Shown: positions 35,538 to 44,594 of the stretch, piece after piece
Layout: each line of letters begins with the position of its first letter
How positions within the stretch are numbered: the first letter of the stretch is position 1
Assembly (NCBI GenBank): GCA_937907455.1
Contig: CALESQ010000110.1
Location: 34,340 to 98,339, forward strand
DNA length: 64,000 nucleotides
Reading direction: 5' to 3'
Source: an uncultured Caldilineales bacterium
Lineage (GTDB): Bacteria; Chloroflexota; Anaerolineae; JAAEKA01
Program-made: the position numbers and the translations under genes
The notes under the pieces: model-generated
Told to the model about the DNA's origin: nothing
What the model saw: only the letters and a program-made list of their open reading frames with translations
Database searches by the model: none

Positions 35538-35543
35538 TTTTTT
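35489..35543 (-). promoter_or_regulatory. Candidate -1 programmed frameshift signal in the chelatase gene
   Basis: On the minus strand, zero-frame codons GCA-AAA-AAA give the slippery heptamer A-AAA-AAA (35543-35537). After a 7-base spacer GCGCCCA come GGGGTCCG (35529-35522) and, 25 bases on, CGGACCCC (35496-35489), an exact 8-bp GC-rich stem. The zero-frame TAG (35515-35513) lies inside the loop. This is the textbook layout of a -1 frameshift site. Confidence 0.75.
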
Positions 35544-36625
35544 GCCGGGTCTGCCATTTCCAGCGCACCGGCGCTTTCTGTCATTTCAGCGGTTGCGCGG
35601 TCTTGCGCCTTGCGCAGCTTGTCTTCCAGTTGGGCTTGGTCCAACACGGCTTCTTGGAAGGGTTGGCGTTTCATACGATGCGGCAAGGCCAGCTCGGCAG
35701 CCAGCAACATGTCGCGGTCGTTGATAGCCAGACGTCCTTCGTAGGCGGCATGGGCGCGGGCTGCTTTCAGAATAACGATATCAGCGCGGTGTCCGTCTAC
35801 CTTGAAGTCGCCGGTGAGCGCTGCAATGGCGTATAGGTCTCGGTCGGTATAGCTGACCAGCGGCAGGCGCGCTCGGGCCTGCTCGATGCGTTCGCCCAGC
35901 GTTTGTTCGCTGGCTTCCCACTCTGCCCGGAAGGCATCCGGTTGCTGCTCGTAGGCGATACGTCGTTTGACAATCTCTACGCGCAGGCGGGGATCGTGAA
36001 TGCCGGCCATATCCACGGCCAGGCCGAAGCGATCCAGCAACTGCGGGCGCAGGTCGCCTTCCTCTGGGTTCATGGTGCCCACCAGTATGAACTCTGCCGG
36101 GTGGGTGAAGCTGATACCTTCGCGCTCTACTACGTTCACGCCCATGGCCGCACTGTCCAGCAGCAGATCCACCACATGATCATCCAGCAGGTTGACTTCA
36201 TCTACATAGAGCAGGCCGCGGTTGGCCGCAGCCAGCACACCCGGTTCAAAGTGGCGTTCGCCGCGCTGAATGGCCTTTTCGATGTCCAATGTACCTACCA
36301 CGCGGTCTTCGGTGGCGCTGACAGGCAGATCTACAAAGCCGGTGCGGCGCGTGTCGGCTGCCAGTATTTGGCCGTTTTCCACGCGGGCGCGGCATTCATC
36401 GCAGTAGGCCGCAGGCAGGTTGGGGTCGCAGCCAAAGCGACAATCGGCCACAACTTCGATTTCAGGGAGCAGAAAGGACAGGGCGCGCGCCGCGGTGCTT
36501 TTTGCAGTGCCGCGCTCGCCGCGGATCAGCACACCACCGATTTGTGGATGGATGGCGTTAAGGATCAGGGCGCGCTTCATGCGCTCCTGACCCACAATTG
36601 CGGTAAAGGGAAAAATCCGTGCCAT
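35513..36625 (-). CDS. Magnesium/cobalt chelatase ATPase (ChlI-like zero-frame product)
   Basis: The zero-frame product from ATG 36625 is 370 residues: an AAA+ chelatase ATPase. FPFTAIVGQERMK is the family N-terminus, GERGTAKST is Walker A, LYVDEVNLLDDHVVD is Walker B, and GTMNPEEGDLRPQLLDRFGL holds sensor and arginine-finger residues. A cysteine-rich insert (DCRFGCDPNLPAAYCDEC) is seen as in cobaltochelatase-type proteins. An ATG at 36667 would add 14 residues without family support; neither has a good ribosome site. No bacteriochlorophyll or cobalamin genes are near. It ends in TAG at 35513, just after the A7 slip site. Confidence 0.85.
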   Translation of the reverse strand: MARIFPFTAIVGQERMKRALILNAIHPQIGGVLIRGERGTAKSTAARALSFLLPEIEVVADCRFGCDPNLPAAYCDECRARVENGQILAADTRRTGFVDLPVSATEDRVVGTLDIEKAIQRGERHFEPGVLAAANRGLLYVDEVNLLDDHVVDLLLDSAAMGVNVVEREGISFTHPAEFILVGTMNPEEGDLRPQLLDRFGLAVDMAGIHDPRLRVEIVKRRIAYEQQPDAFRAEWEASEQTLGERIEQARARLPLVSYTDRDLYAIAALTGDFKVDGHRADIVILKAARAHAAYEGRLAINDRDMLLAAELALPHRMKRQPFQEAVLDQAQLEDKLRKAQDRATAEMTESAGALEMADPAKKAPRGPMR

Positions 36626-36685
36626 GAAGGTCTCGATCCAGAAGGGAACCTCTTTGGTGTCTGCCATCCAAAGAGGTTCAAGCGA

Positions 36686-39196
36686 TCAGGCCAGTGCTAG
36701 TGCAAGCAACTCGCCGGCAACGTCGTCTTCGGTTGTGTTAGATGGCCGGGACGCGGCCACTACCAAAGCAAGCTGGCGTTTGCCTGCGTCGTCGGTGATC
36801 ACATCGGCGGTGAGCGTGTCACCTGCCTTGAATTCGCCGGCCAGCAAGCCTTCACTCAGCTTGTCTTCTACGTGGTTGGTGACTACCCGGCGCAGCGGGC
36901 GCGCCCCAAATTCAGGATCGTAGCCTTCTTCGGCCAGGAAGAGCTTGGCTTCTGTGGTTAATGTCAGCGTGATGTCGTGTTCCACCAGTTGCAGGTACAC
37001 ACGCTTCAGCTCCAGGTCTACGATGCCGGTCAACTCTTCGCGGCTGAGGTGGCGGAACACCATGATGCCATCCAGTCGGTTGAGGAATTCCGGGCGGAAC
37101 TGCTGCTTGAGCGCATCGGTGACGCGGTCACGCATAGTTTCGTAGTCCTGTTCGCGCTTGGTTTCATCATCGGTGGTGAAGGCAAAGCCCAGCTTACTGG
37201 CACGCTTGATCAAGTTTGCGCCAACATTGGAGGTCATGATCAGGATCACGTTGCGAAAGTCCACGCGCCGCCCTTTGGCGTCCGACAGATAACCGTCTTC
37301 CATGATCTGCAGCAGCATGTTTTGCGCTTCGGGGTGAGCCTTTTCGATCTCATCCAACAGCACCACCGAGTAGGGACGCCGCCGCACCGCTTCGGTGAGC
37401 TGCCCGCCTTCCTCGTAGCCAACATAGCCGGGCGGTGCGCCTACCAGACGGCTGACGTTGTGCCGCTCCATAAATTCGCTCATGTCCAGTTTGATCAGCG
37501 CTTCGTCGCTGCCAAACAGGAATTCGGCCAGGGTTTTTGCCAGCAGGGTTTTGCCTACGCCGGTTGGCCCCATCAGCATAAAGGCTCCGATAGGCCGTTT
37601 GGGATCCTTCAGGCCGGCGCGGGCGCGGCGCACTGCTTTTGAAATGGCTATGATGGCCTCTTTTTGCCCCACCACGCGCTCGTGCAGTGCCTTCTCCATT
37701 TGCAGCAGGCGTTCGCTTTCCTCACCGGCGATGCGTTGCACCGGCACCCCGGTCCACATAGCCACTACCTCGGCCACATCGTCGGCAGTGACCTGTGGCT
37801 TGTTGGCCAGCGAATCCCAGCCCGAACGCATCTGGTCAAGCTGATGACGCAATTCTACCTCACGGTAGCGCAGGTCAATGGCATCGTCAAACCGTTCACC
37901 GGTGATGGCTTCGTTCTTTTCGCGTTGCAGCGATTTCAGGTTGACGAATACTTCGCGCAGGCTGCCCGCTTCGGGTGACTTGTACATGCGCACCCGGCTG
38001 GCGGCTTCATCAACCAGGTCAATGGCTTTGTCGGGCAGGTAGCGGTCTGGCACATAGCGCGCCGAGAGCTGGGCCGCGGCCAACAGCGCCTCGTCGGTGA
38101 TGCGCAGCTTGTGATGCTCTTCGTATACTGGACGAATGCCCTTCAGAATGGTGATGGTGTCTTCGATGGAAGGTTCTTCGACCAGCACCGGCTGGAAACG
38201 GCGTTCCAGCGAGGCATCGCCTTCAATGTAGCGGCGATATTCGTCCAGCGTGGTAGCGCCAATGCACTGTACTTCGCCGCGCGCCAGGGCCGGTTTGAGG
38301 ATGTTGGCCGCGTCTACCGCGCTGCCGGCCGATCCTGCCCCGACCAGCATGTGCACTTCGTCAATGAAGAGGATGGCGCCGCTTTCCTTGATCTCTTCGA
38401 TCACTTTCTTCAGGCGCTCCTCGAACTGGCCGCGATACATTGTGCCTGCCACCAGCGAGCCGACATCCAGCATCAGCACGCGCTTGTCCAGCAGGGTTTC
38501 CGGCGCGTCGCCGGCTACAATGCGCTGAGCCAGCCCCTCGACAATGGCGGTTTTGCCAACACCCGGTTCACCGATGAGGGCCGGGTTGTTTTTGGTGCGT
38601 CGTGACAGTACCTGGATCAGGCGTTCGATCTCTTTTTCGCGGCCAATTACCGGATCCAGTTTGTTTTCCTCGGCCTGGCGGGTCAGGTCCATGCCAAGCT
38701 GATCCATCAGCGGGGTTTTGGTTTCCTGTTTCTTGCGTTCCTGGGTTTGATCGCTTTCCAGCAGGCTTTTGGCAGTGGCTGTGCGCACGCTCTCCAGACT
38801 GACACCCAGGCTGCGCAGCACGTTGACGGCGATTCCTTCGCCTTCACGCACCAGGCCCAGCAGCAGGTGTTCGGTGCCGATGTAAGGATGCCCCATCAGC
38901 CGGGCTTCTTCAACAGAAAGCTCGATCACGCGCTTGGTGCGCGGTGCCAGGGTGGGCTTGCCGTAGGGAGGACGATCCCCCTTGCCGACTGCACGTTCAA
39001 CCGCTTTGATCACTTGCGCCGGCTCGATCCCCATCTCGCGCAGCACCTTCACGGCGACGCCCTGTTCTTCTTTCACCAGGCCCAGCAGTAAATGCTCGGT
39101 GCCGATATAGTTGTGGTTGAGGCGCTGGGCTTCTTCCTGCGCCATAGTCAAGACTTTGCGCGCTCGCTTGGAAAAGCGATCTAACTTGTCAGACAT
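36686..39196 (-). CDS. clpC: ATP-dependent Clp protease ATP-binding subunit ClpC
   Basis: An 836-residue Hsp100 protein. The Clp N domain is duplicated (NYIGTEHLLLGLVKEEQGVA and PYIGTEHLLLGLVREGEGIA). AAA domains have Walker A GEPGVGKTA and GPTGVGKTL; the middle domain is short, as in ClpC. The sequence PPGYVGYEEGGQLTEAVRR is the pore/D2 segment. It unfolds proteins for ClpP. The start at 39196 has GAGGAG seven bases upstream. An A/T-rich -10 (TATAAT, 39250-39255 on the minus strand) precedes it with a poor -35. Confidence 0.95.
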   Translation of the reverse strand: MSDKLDRFSKRARKVLTMAQEEAQRLNHNYIGTEHLLLGLVKEEQGVAVKVLREMGIEPAQVIKAVERAVGKGDRPPYGKPTLAPRTKRVIELSVEEARLMGHPYIGTEHLLLGLVREGEGIAVNVLRSLGVSLESVRTATAKSLLESDQTQERKKQETKTPLMDQLGMDLTRQAEENKLDPVIGREKEIERLIQVLSRRTKNNPALIGEPGVGKTAIVEGLAQRIVAGDAPETLLDKRVLMLDVGSLVAGTMYRGQFEERLKKVIEEIKESGAILFIDEVHMLVGAGSAGSAVDAANILKPALARGEVQCIGATTLDEYRRYIEGDASLERRFQPVLVEEPSIEDTITILKGIRPVYEEHHKLRITDEALLAAAQLSARYVPDRYLPDKAIDLVDEAASRVRMYKSPEAGSLREVFVNLKSLQREKNEAITGERFDDAIDLRYREVELRHQLDQMRSGWDSLANKPQVTADDVAEVVAMWTGVPVQRIAGEESERLLQMEKALHERVVGQKEAIIAISKAVRRARAGLKDPKRPIGAFMLMGPTGVGKTLLAKTLAEFLFGSDEALIKLDMSEFMERHNVSRLVGAPPGYVGYEEGGQLTEAVRRRPYSVVLLDEIEKAHPEAQNMLLQIMEDGYLSDAKGRRVDFRNVILIMTSNVGANLIKRASKLGFAFTTDDETKREQDYETMRDRVTDALKQQFRPEFLNRLDGIMVFRHLSREELTGIVDLELKRVYLQLVEHDITLTLTTEAKLFLAEEGYDPEFGARPLRRVVTNHVEDKLSEGLLAGEFKAGDTLTADVITDDAGKRQLALVVAASRPSNTTEDDVAGELLALALA

Positions 39197-39249
39197 AAGG
39201 ATACTCCTCGACAAGGCGATTCGCTCTGTATATCAACAGGCTGACTTTG

Positions 39250-39255
39250 ATTATA
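39250..39255 (-). promoter_or_regulatory. Possible -10 element of clpC
   Basis: A TATAAT hexamer on the minus strand lies about 54 bp before the clpC ATG. No convincing -35 or CtsR-like operator was seen. Confidence 0.35.
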
Positions 39256-39382
39256 ACACAAGTTCCCATCAGTTGCGTAGTGAGCGCGGTTCCGGTTTGC
39301 CGCGGTGGTTGAATTTCGTTTACGTTGAGGGAGCGGCCTGGGGCGGGGCTGACAGCACTGCTGCCAGCTCGTCTGGTTCAAT

Positions 39383-39414
39383 AAAAAAGAGGTTGAGCAT
39401 TGCTCAACCTCTTT
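39383..39414 (-). terminator. Rho-independent terminator of rpsA
   Basis: AAAGAGGTTGAGC (39386-39398) and GCTCAACCTCTTT (39402-39414) form a perfect 13-bp stem with a 3-base loop; on the minus strand the stem runs into a T6 tract. It lies 25 bp after the rpsA stop codon. Confidence 0.88.
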
Positions 39415-39438
39415 ACAGATAACACAGGAGGGCAGGAC

Positions 39439-40920
39439 TTAGTTGTCGTCTTCTGCCACGGCCCAATCAGCCGCACCCTCATCCTCGGTTTCCTGCAGCG
39501 CAGCGCGCCAGTCTACCTCGGCGTATTCCTCTTCCGCGGCGCGCTTCAGGCTGAGGCCCATGCGGCGGCGGCCGGGATCAATGCGGATCACTCGCAGGTT
39601 GAGTACGTCGCCTTCTTTGACCACTTCGCGCGGATGGGTGACACGGTGGTTGGCCAGCTCCGAGATATGGATCAAGCCTTCCAGCGTACCATCTACACGG
39701 GCAAAAGCGCCGAAGCTTGCCAGCTTGGTGATGATACCTTCGACCAGTTGGCCCACGGCGTAGCGGTCGTGGATCACACTCCACGGCTCCGGTTCCAGCC
39801 GACGCAGGCTCAGGCCGATGCGTTTGCGGTCACGATCCACGTTCAACACGTAGACCTGCACCTCATCGCCAACCTGGATAACCTCGTTGGGATGGTTGAC
39901 ACGCGACCAGGACAGCTCAGACAGATGGATCAGACCATCTGCTCCGCCCAGGTCTACGAATGCGCCGAACTTGGCCAGGCTGCTGATGCGGCCCTTGCGT
40001 ACATCGCCCTTCTTCAGCTCGCCCAGCAACTCGTCCTTGCGCGAGCGGCGGCGCTCACGCATAGCCAGACGCTCGGACAGGATCAGGCGGTTGCGCTTGC
40101 GATCCAGCTCTACGACCTTCAGCCACAGCGACTTGCCCACCATGCTGGCGTAGCGATTATCGTCGTTGGCATCGGCGCGGCTATCGCCCTTGGTGACAAG
40201 CTGCGAGGCCGGAATAAAGCCGCGTACCTTGCCAATCCGGCAGATCACGCCACCGCGGTTGAAGCCGATAACACTGCTTTCAAAGATTTCGCCTGATTCG
40301 AGCAGCGTTTCAGCATCGCGCCAGTCGCGTTCCTGCTGGGCGCGGTTCAGGGAAAGCACGATGTTGCCATCGCGGTCTTCCGGGCGCACCACATAGACCA
40401 CTACAGAGTCGCCTACATTGAGGCTGTCAATGTAGTCTTTGCCCAGGCGCTCCATCTCGCGCTGATGCACGAAGCCTTCTGACTTCGCACCCACATCCAC
40501 CAGAATCTCCGAGGAGGAGATGCTGACGATGATGCCATCACGCGTATCACCTGCCTTGAGCGGCTTGTACTGGAAATCGTCTACCAGATCGGCCATGCTT
40601 GAAGCAGAAAAGTCGTTGTCAATGTCGAAATCGTCCATGTCAAAGTCTGCCGGATCAACGGCAGCTACGACGAATTCTTCGTCAACTACGACGGTTTCTG
40701 CGGGCGTGTCCGTTTCCGGGGCAACGTCCAGGGCTTCGGCGGCATCCGCTACGGCTGTTTCAGCTTCGGCGGCTACCTGATCAACGGTCTCGACAGAAGA
40801 TTCTGCCGAGTTCACCAGCGAGTCGACCTCGGATGTTGCGCTTTCTGCGGCCTGGGCTACTTGTGTGGCGACAGCTTCGCTTGCTTCTTCGGTCTGCACG
40901 AGAGAGTCCATCTCATTCAT
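39439..40920 (-). CDS. rpsA: 30S ribosomal protein S1 (four S1 domains)
   Basis: A 493-residue protein. The first about 115 residues are acidic, Ala/Glu/Val-rich and low-complexity, unlike E. coli S1. Four S1 OB-fold domains follow, with starts near KAGDTRDGIIVSI, ESGEIFESSVIGF, KKGDVRKGRISSL and AVGQLVEGIITKL; each carries the S1 RNA-binding pattern (GFVH, GFIP, GLIHLSEL, GLIHISEL). S1 helps mRNA binding by the 30S subunit. A promoter and a strong GGAGGAG about 17 bases from the ATG precede it; the spacing is long, so the true start may be the second ATG (MDSLV). Confidence 0.9.
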   Translation of the reverse strand: MNEMDSLVQTEEASEAVATQVAQAAESATSEVDSLVNSAESSVETVDQVAAEAETAVADAAEALDVAPETDTPAETVVVDEEFVVAAVDPADFDMDDFDIDNDFSASSMADLVDDFQYKPLKAGDTRDGIIVSISSSEILVDVGAKSEGFVHQREMERLGKDYIDSLNVGDSVVVYVVRPEDRDGNIVLSLNRAQQERDWRDAETLLESGEIFESSVIGFNRGGVICRIGKVRGFIPASQLVTKGDSRADANDDNRYASMVGKSLWLKVVELDRKRNRLILSERLAMRERRRSRKDELLGELKKGDVRKGRISSLAKFGAFVDLGGADGLIHLSELSWSRVNHPNEVIQVGDEVQVYVLNVDRDRKRIGLSLRRLEPEPWSVIHDRYAVGQLVEGIITKLASFGAFARVDGTLEGLIHISELANHRVTHPREVVKEGDVLNLRVIRIDPGRRRMGLSLKRAAEEEYAEVDWRAALQETEDEGAADWAVAEDDN

Positions 40921-40959
40921 GAGGGTGTATCGCTTCTCCTCCTAAAGTATCGGAGATGT

Positions 40960-40987
40960 ATTATACGAATATCTTAACAATTGGCAA
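40960..40987 (-). promoter_or_regulatory. Promoter of rpsA
   Basis: On the minus strand TTGCCA (40982-40987), 16-bp spacer, TATAAT (40960-40965). The leader to the ATG is about 35 nt. Confidence 0.65.
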
Positions 40988-41016
40988 GATCGGAGGCGCG
41001 CCGACAAAACGGGCTT

Positions 41017-41400
41017 TCAGGAGCTTGTCAGCGCTACAGCTTCGATTTCGACGCGGGCATCAAGGGGCAAGCCCGCTACTGCCACGGTGGAACGCGCCGG
41101 TGGCGGTCCGCTGAAGGCGGCGCCGTAGATGGCATTTACGGTTTTGAAGTCGGCCATATCGCGCAGAAAGATCGTGGTTTTCACCACTTGATCCAGGCTG
41201 CTGCCGGCGGCTTGCAGAATCGCGGCGAGATTCGCCATCACCTGGTGGGTTTGCGCCTCCAAGCCCTCTGTCATCTGGCCTGTGGCCGGGTTGATGCCAA
41301 TCTGCCCGGCAGTGAAGATCAGCGTGCCGGTGGAGACGCCCTGCGAGTAGGGGCCGATGGCTGCGGGGGCATGCGAAGTGGCGATAATTGTGCGTGACAT
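41017..41400 (-). CDS. RidA family deaminase
   Basis: A 127-residue Rid-type protein: APAAIGPYSQGVSTGTLIFTAG at the N-terminus, QTHQVMANLAAILQAAGSSLDQVVKTTIFL in the middle, and the substrate-binding arginine in PARSTVAVAGLPLDARVEIE near the C-terminus. RidA hydrolyses reactive enamine/imine intermediates to ketoacids, protecting pyridoxal enzymes. AGGAG lies just before the ATG at 41400. It stands 60 bp after the MFS gene on the same strand. Confidence 0.93.
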   Translation of the reverse strand: MSRTIIATSHAPAAIGPYSQGVSTGTLIFTAGQIGINPATGQMTEGLEAQTHQVMANLAAILQAAGSSLDQVVKTTIFLRDMADFKTVNAIYGAAFSGPPPARSTVAVAGLPLDARVEIEAVALTSS

Positions 41401-41460
41401 AAAGAATCTCCTGGACGGCAAAGCAAACGGAATCGCAAGACGAGCTTTGCCATTGAATTC

Positions 41461-42801
41461 CTAGCTGGGGACCGCGGAGCGCTTGGCCTCGGCAATTGCC
41501 TTGGGGATGTTGGCGAACACCAGCAGAATCAGCCCGACCACGAAGAAAAGAATCACCGAAAGAATGGCGAGGCGCAAACTGCCGAAAAGCTGGTTCACCA
41601 GGCCGAAGATCATCGGGCCAAGCCAGCTTGTGCCGCGCTCGCTCACCTCATACAGCGAAAAGAACTCAGCCTCACGGCCTTTGGGGATCATCTGCGAATA
41701 GAGGCTGCGGCTGAGCGCCTGGCTGCCGCCCATCACCACGCCGATGGCCGCGCCCAGCAGCCAAAAGCCTTTGACATCATACAAAAACCCGTAGGCGTAG
41801 ATTACCACTGCGCTCCAGATCAGCAGGCTGATCATCAGCGCAGTTTTGGTGCCCAGGCGTCCGGCCAACCAGCCGAAGAACAAGGCTCCAAAAAAGGCCA
41901 CAAACTGCACCATCAGGATCACCATGCTCAGTGTGCCTACATCCAGGCCCAACTCTTCTGCACCAAAGATAGCCGACACCGCTATTACGGTCTGGATGCC
42001 ATCGTTGTAGATGAGGTAGGCGATGAGATAATGCACGGTATGCGGCAGATGGCGTACCTCACGAATGGTTTGGCCTAACTGCTTGAAGCCCATGCGCAGA
42101 TAGGTTTCGCCTGCGGGCAGATCGCGTCGCGCCTGGCGTGAATGCAGCCGCCGCCAGGTGATGGTGGAAAACAGCAGCCACCACAGCCCCGCCGAAGCCA
42201 GATTGATGCGCACAGCCATACCCGATGAAATGCCTATGGAATCGTGAAACTGGAACAGCAGCAGGTTGATCAGCAACAGCAGGCCGCCACCCAGATAGCC
42301 CATCGCCCAGCCGTAAGAGGAGACACGGTCGCGCTGGTCTTCGCTGGCAATATCAGGCAGATAGGCATTATAAAACACCATGGCCGCACCGAATGACAGA
42401 TTGGCCAGCAGATAGAGCACACCACCCAGCCACCATAGATTGCCAGCCACAAAGAAGAGTGCGGTGGTAAGCAGCGCGCCCAAAATGGCAAAGCCCATCA
42501 ACATCTGCTTGCGCAGGTGGGAATAGTCGGCGATGGCTCCCAGAATCGGCAGGAACAAAACTTGCAGGATCACCGACAGCGAGATCATGTAAGGCAGATA
42601 GGAAGCCGGCGCAATGGGAATGCCCAGTAAATGCACCAGACCGTTGGCATCGGCTGCGGCTTTAGCCAGCTCGGTGATGTACGGCCCTAAAAAGACCGTG
42701 CCTACCGTGGTGCTGAACGCGGAAATGGCCCAGTCGTACATGGCCCAGCCGAAGATTTCACGGCGGTCATTGACGAGCGGGCGGTTGAGTGTGGTGGCCA
42801 T
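41461..42801 (-). CDS. UMF1/Atg22-type MFS transporter
   Basis: A 446-residue twelve-helix MFS protein. The N-terminal motif EIFGWAMYDWAISAFSTTV is the UMF1 (unknown major facilitator 1/Atg22-like) signature, and VMGGSQALSRSLYSQMIPKGREAEFFSLYEV is the matching loop in the C-terminal half. Atg22 in yeast releases amino acids from vacuoles; bacterial members are exporters of unknown substrate. AAGGAGG and the ATG at 42801 define the start. Confidence 0.9.
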   Translation of the reverse strand: MATTLNRPLVNDRREIFGWAMYDWAISAFSTTVGTVFLGPYITELAKAAADANGLVHLLGIPIAPASYLPYMISLSVILQVLFLPILGAIADYSHLRKQMLMGFAILGALLTTALFFVAGNLWWLGGVLYLLANLSFGAAMVFYNAYLPDIASEDQRDRVSSYGWAMGYLGGGLLLLINLLLFQFHDSIGISSGMAVRINLASAGLWWLLFSTITWRRLHSRQARRDLPAGETYLRMGFKQLGQTIREVRHLPHTVHYLIAYLIYNDGIQTVIAVSAIFGAEELGLDVGTLSMVILMVQFVAFFGALFFGWLAGRLGTKTALMISLLIWSAVVIYAYGFLYDVKGFWLLGAAIGVVMGGSQALSRSLYSQMIPKGREAEFFSLYEVSERGTSWLGPMIFGLVNQLFGSLRLAILSVILFFVVGLILLVFANIPKAIAEAKRSAVPS

Positions 42802-43041
42802 ACATCCTCCTTGGAGTTCAAACAAGTGCAAGTAGCTTGCTTCAGTCGCTTTGTGAGCGAGCTAAGCGGCCGGGGCGAGTGAAGACAACAAAAACGAAGT
42901 TTACATAATTTAAAATAAATTAGTCAGGTCTTGAACCCATTGGCAGAAAATAGCTGGCGGGATGGGGTCACTGGGATAGCTAGCTGGCAGTTATTGCGGT
43001 TGTAGCCTGCTGTTTTCTGGCTTGCCTGGGGGCTGAACGAA

Positions 43042-43830
43042 TTAAAAGGGGCGGTAAACAGCCCAATAAAATACAATGGGGATGGCAATCAGCAAGGTAT
43101 CAATGCGGTCCAGTACGCCGCCGTGACCTGGGATAAGGCTGCTGGAGTCTTTGGCACCGACCTGGCGCTTCAGCATCGACTCGGCCAGGTCGCCCAGCGG
43201 CATCACCAGGCCCAGTATCAGGCCCAGCAGCGCCCCTTCCAGCCGTGGCAGTCCCAGCAGCAGGTGGCCCAGGCCCAGCGCCGTTAGGGCAGCAGCCAGC
43301 ACGCCAGCCCAATACCCCTCCCACGACTTTTTGGGGCTATGGCGCGGCCACCAGCGATGCCGACCCCAGGCGCGACCGGCAAAATAGGCACTGACATCCG
43401 CTGCCCAGGCGGTAAACGTGGCCAGCAGCAGCCAGCTCCAGCCATCAGGCAGGGCGCGCAGGCGAATGAAATGCCCCAACAGCCAGCCGATATACAGCGA
43501 GCCGGCCAGGCTGAGCGCCCAGTCGCTGGCAGGCTGCGGCGCATGGTGCCACAAGGTAAGCAGCAGCGAGCCGATCACCAGCACGCTGAGTACGAGAGAC
43601 AGGGGAAACAGGTCGGGGCGCGCAGCCTGTGCCAGCCAAACCAGGCTCAAGCCAAGCAGCAACGGCGAGGAGAGCAGATAGCCGTTGGCCAGCAGCAGGC
43701 CGCGATATTCCCAGGCGGCCAGAGTGGCGATCAGCGCCATCAGCAGGGCAAAAGGCCATCCGCCCAGCCAGGCCGGAACGGCTACCAGCAGAAAGAGCAA
43801 AGCCGCGCTTTGAACCCGCGTGCGCAGCAT
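43042..43830 (-). CDS. cdsA: Phosphatidate cytidylyltransferase
   Basis: A 262-residue membrane enzyme with eight to nine hydrophobic segments. The family signature SMLKRQVGAKDSSSLIPGHGGVLDRIDTL lies at about 224-252 (S-x2-KR-x2-KD...GHGG-x2-DR-x-D). It converts phosphatidate and CTP to CDP-diacylglycerol for phospholipid synthesis. Its ATG follows the uppS stop by one base, so the pair is translationally coupled. It ends the rpsB-to-cdsA run. Confidence 0.94.
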   Translation of the reverse strand: MLRTRVQSAALLFLLVAVPAWLGGWPFALLMALIATLAAWEYRGLLLANGYLLSSPLLLGLSLVWLAQAARPDLFPLSLVLSVLVIGSLLLTLWHHAPQPASDWALSLAGSLYIGWLLGHFIRLRALPDGWSWLLLATFTAWAADVSAYFAGRAWGRHRWWPRHSPKKSWEGYWAGVLAAALTALGLGHLLLGLPRLEGALLGLILGLVMPLGDLAESMLKRQVGAKDSSSLIPGHGGVLDRIDTLLIAIPIVFYWAVYRPF

Positions 43831-43831
43831 T

Positions 43832-44569
43832 TCAGGTGACTTTTACCTTGCCAAAGCGGCGGTCGCGTTCGCTGAAGGCAACCACGGCGCGGTACAGCTC
43901 GTTGCCGTCGAAATCGGGCCAATACACGGGGGTGGCGTAGTATTCGGCATAGGCCGCTTGCCAGATGAGGAAATTGCTCAGACGATATTCGCCGCCGGTG
44001 CGGATAATCAAATCGGGGTCAGGCAGGCCGTGGGTGTAGAGGTAATCGCTGAACAGATCTTCGCTGATAGCATCGGCAGGTATACCGTCGCTGATCAGGC
44101 GTTGCACGGCATCAATAATCTCGGCGCGGCCGCCGTAGTTTAGCGCCACGTTCAGGGTGATGCGGCTGTTGTTGCGGGTAAGCTCTAGTGCTTCCAGAAT
44201 CTGCCGACGCAGAGTGTCGGAAATGCCGGTCATGGTGCCGCTGTGGCGAATCTGCACGCCGTTGGCGTGTAGTTCTGCCATTTGCTCCTTCAGCGAACGG
44301 CTGAGCAACTGCATCAGGGCACGCACTTCGGCGGGGGGGCGTCCCCAGTTTTCCGTGGAAAAGGCATAGATGGTTAGCACCTGAATGCCCATGCTTTCGG
44401 CAGCTTCCAGCACGCGGCGGATGTTGGTGGTGCCAGCACGGTGGCCGAAGACGCGCGGCTGCCCGCGCTGCTGCGCCCAGCGGCCGTTGCCATCCATGAT
44501 AATGCCGACGTGATGAGGAATGCGCAGGCCGGCAAGGTCAAACAAAGGCGTTGAAGGGGTTGTGAACAT
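43832..44569 (-). CDS. uppS: Isoprenyl transferase (undecaprenyl diphosphate synthase)
   Basis: A 245-residue cis-prenyltransferase. HVGIIMDGNGRWAQ (catalytic Asp) is near the N-terminus; the C-terminal substrate motif DLIIRTGGEYRLSNFLIWQAAYAEYY is intact. It makes the C55 lipid carrier for peptidoglycan and surface glycans, such as those of the cluster at 57-63 kb. The start at 44569 (MFTTPST) is favoured over an in-frame start at 44638 that overlaps frr. Confidence 0.95.
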   Translation of the reverse strand: MFTTPSTPLFDLAGLRIPHHVGIIMDGNGRWAQQRGQPRVFGHRAGTTNIRRVLEAAESMGIQVLTIYAFSTENWGRPPAEVRALMQLLSRSLKEQMAELHANGVQIRHSGTMTGISDTLRRQILEALELTRNNSRITLNVALNYGGRAEIIDAVQRLISDGIPADAISEDLFSDYLYTHGLPDPDLIIRTGGEYRLSNFLIWQAAYAEYYATPVYWPDFDGNELYRAVVAFSERDRRFGKVKVT

Positions 44570-44594
44570 GGCCAACTCAAGCAGGCGCGGGCGG

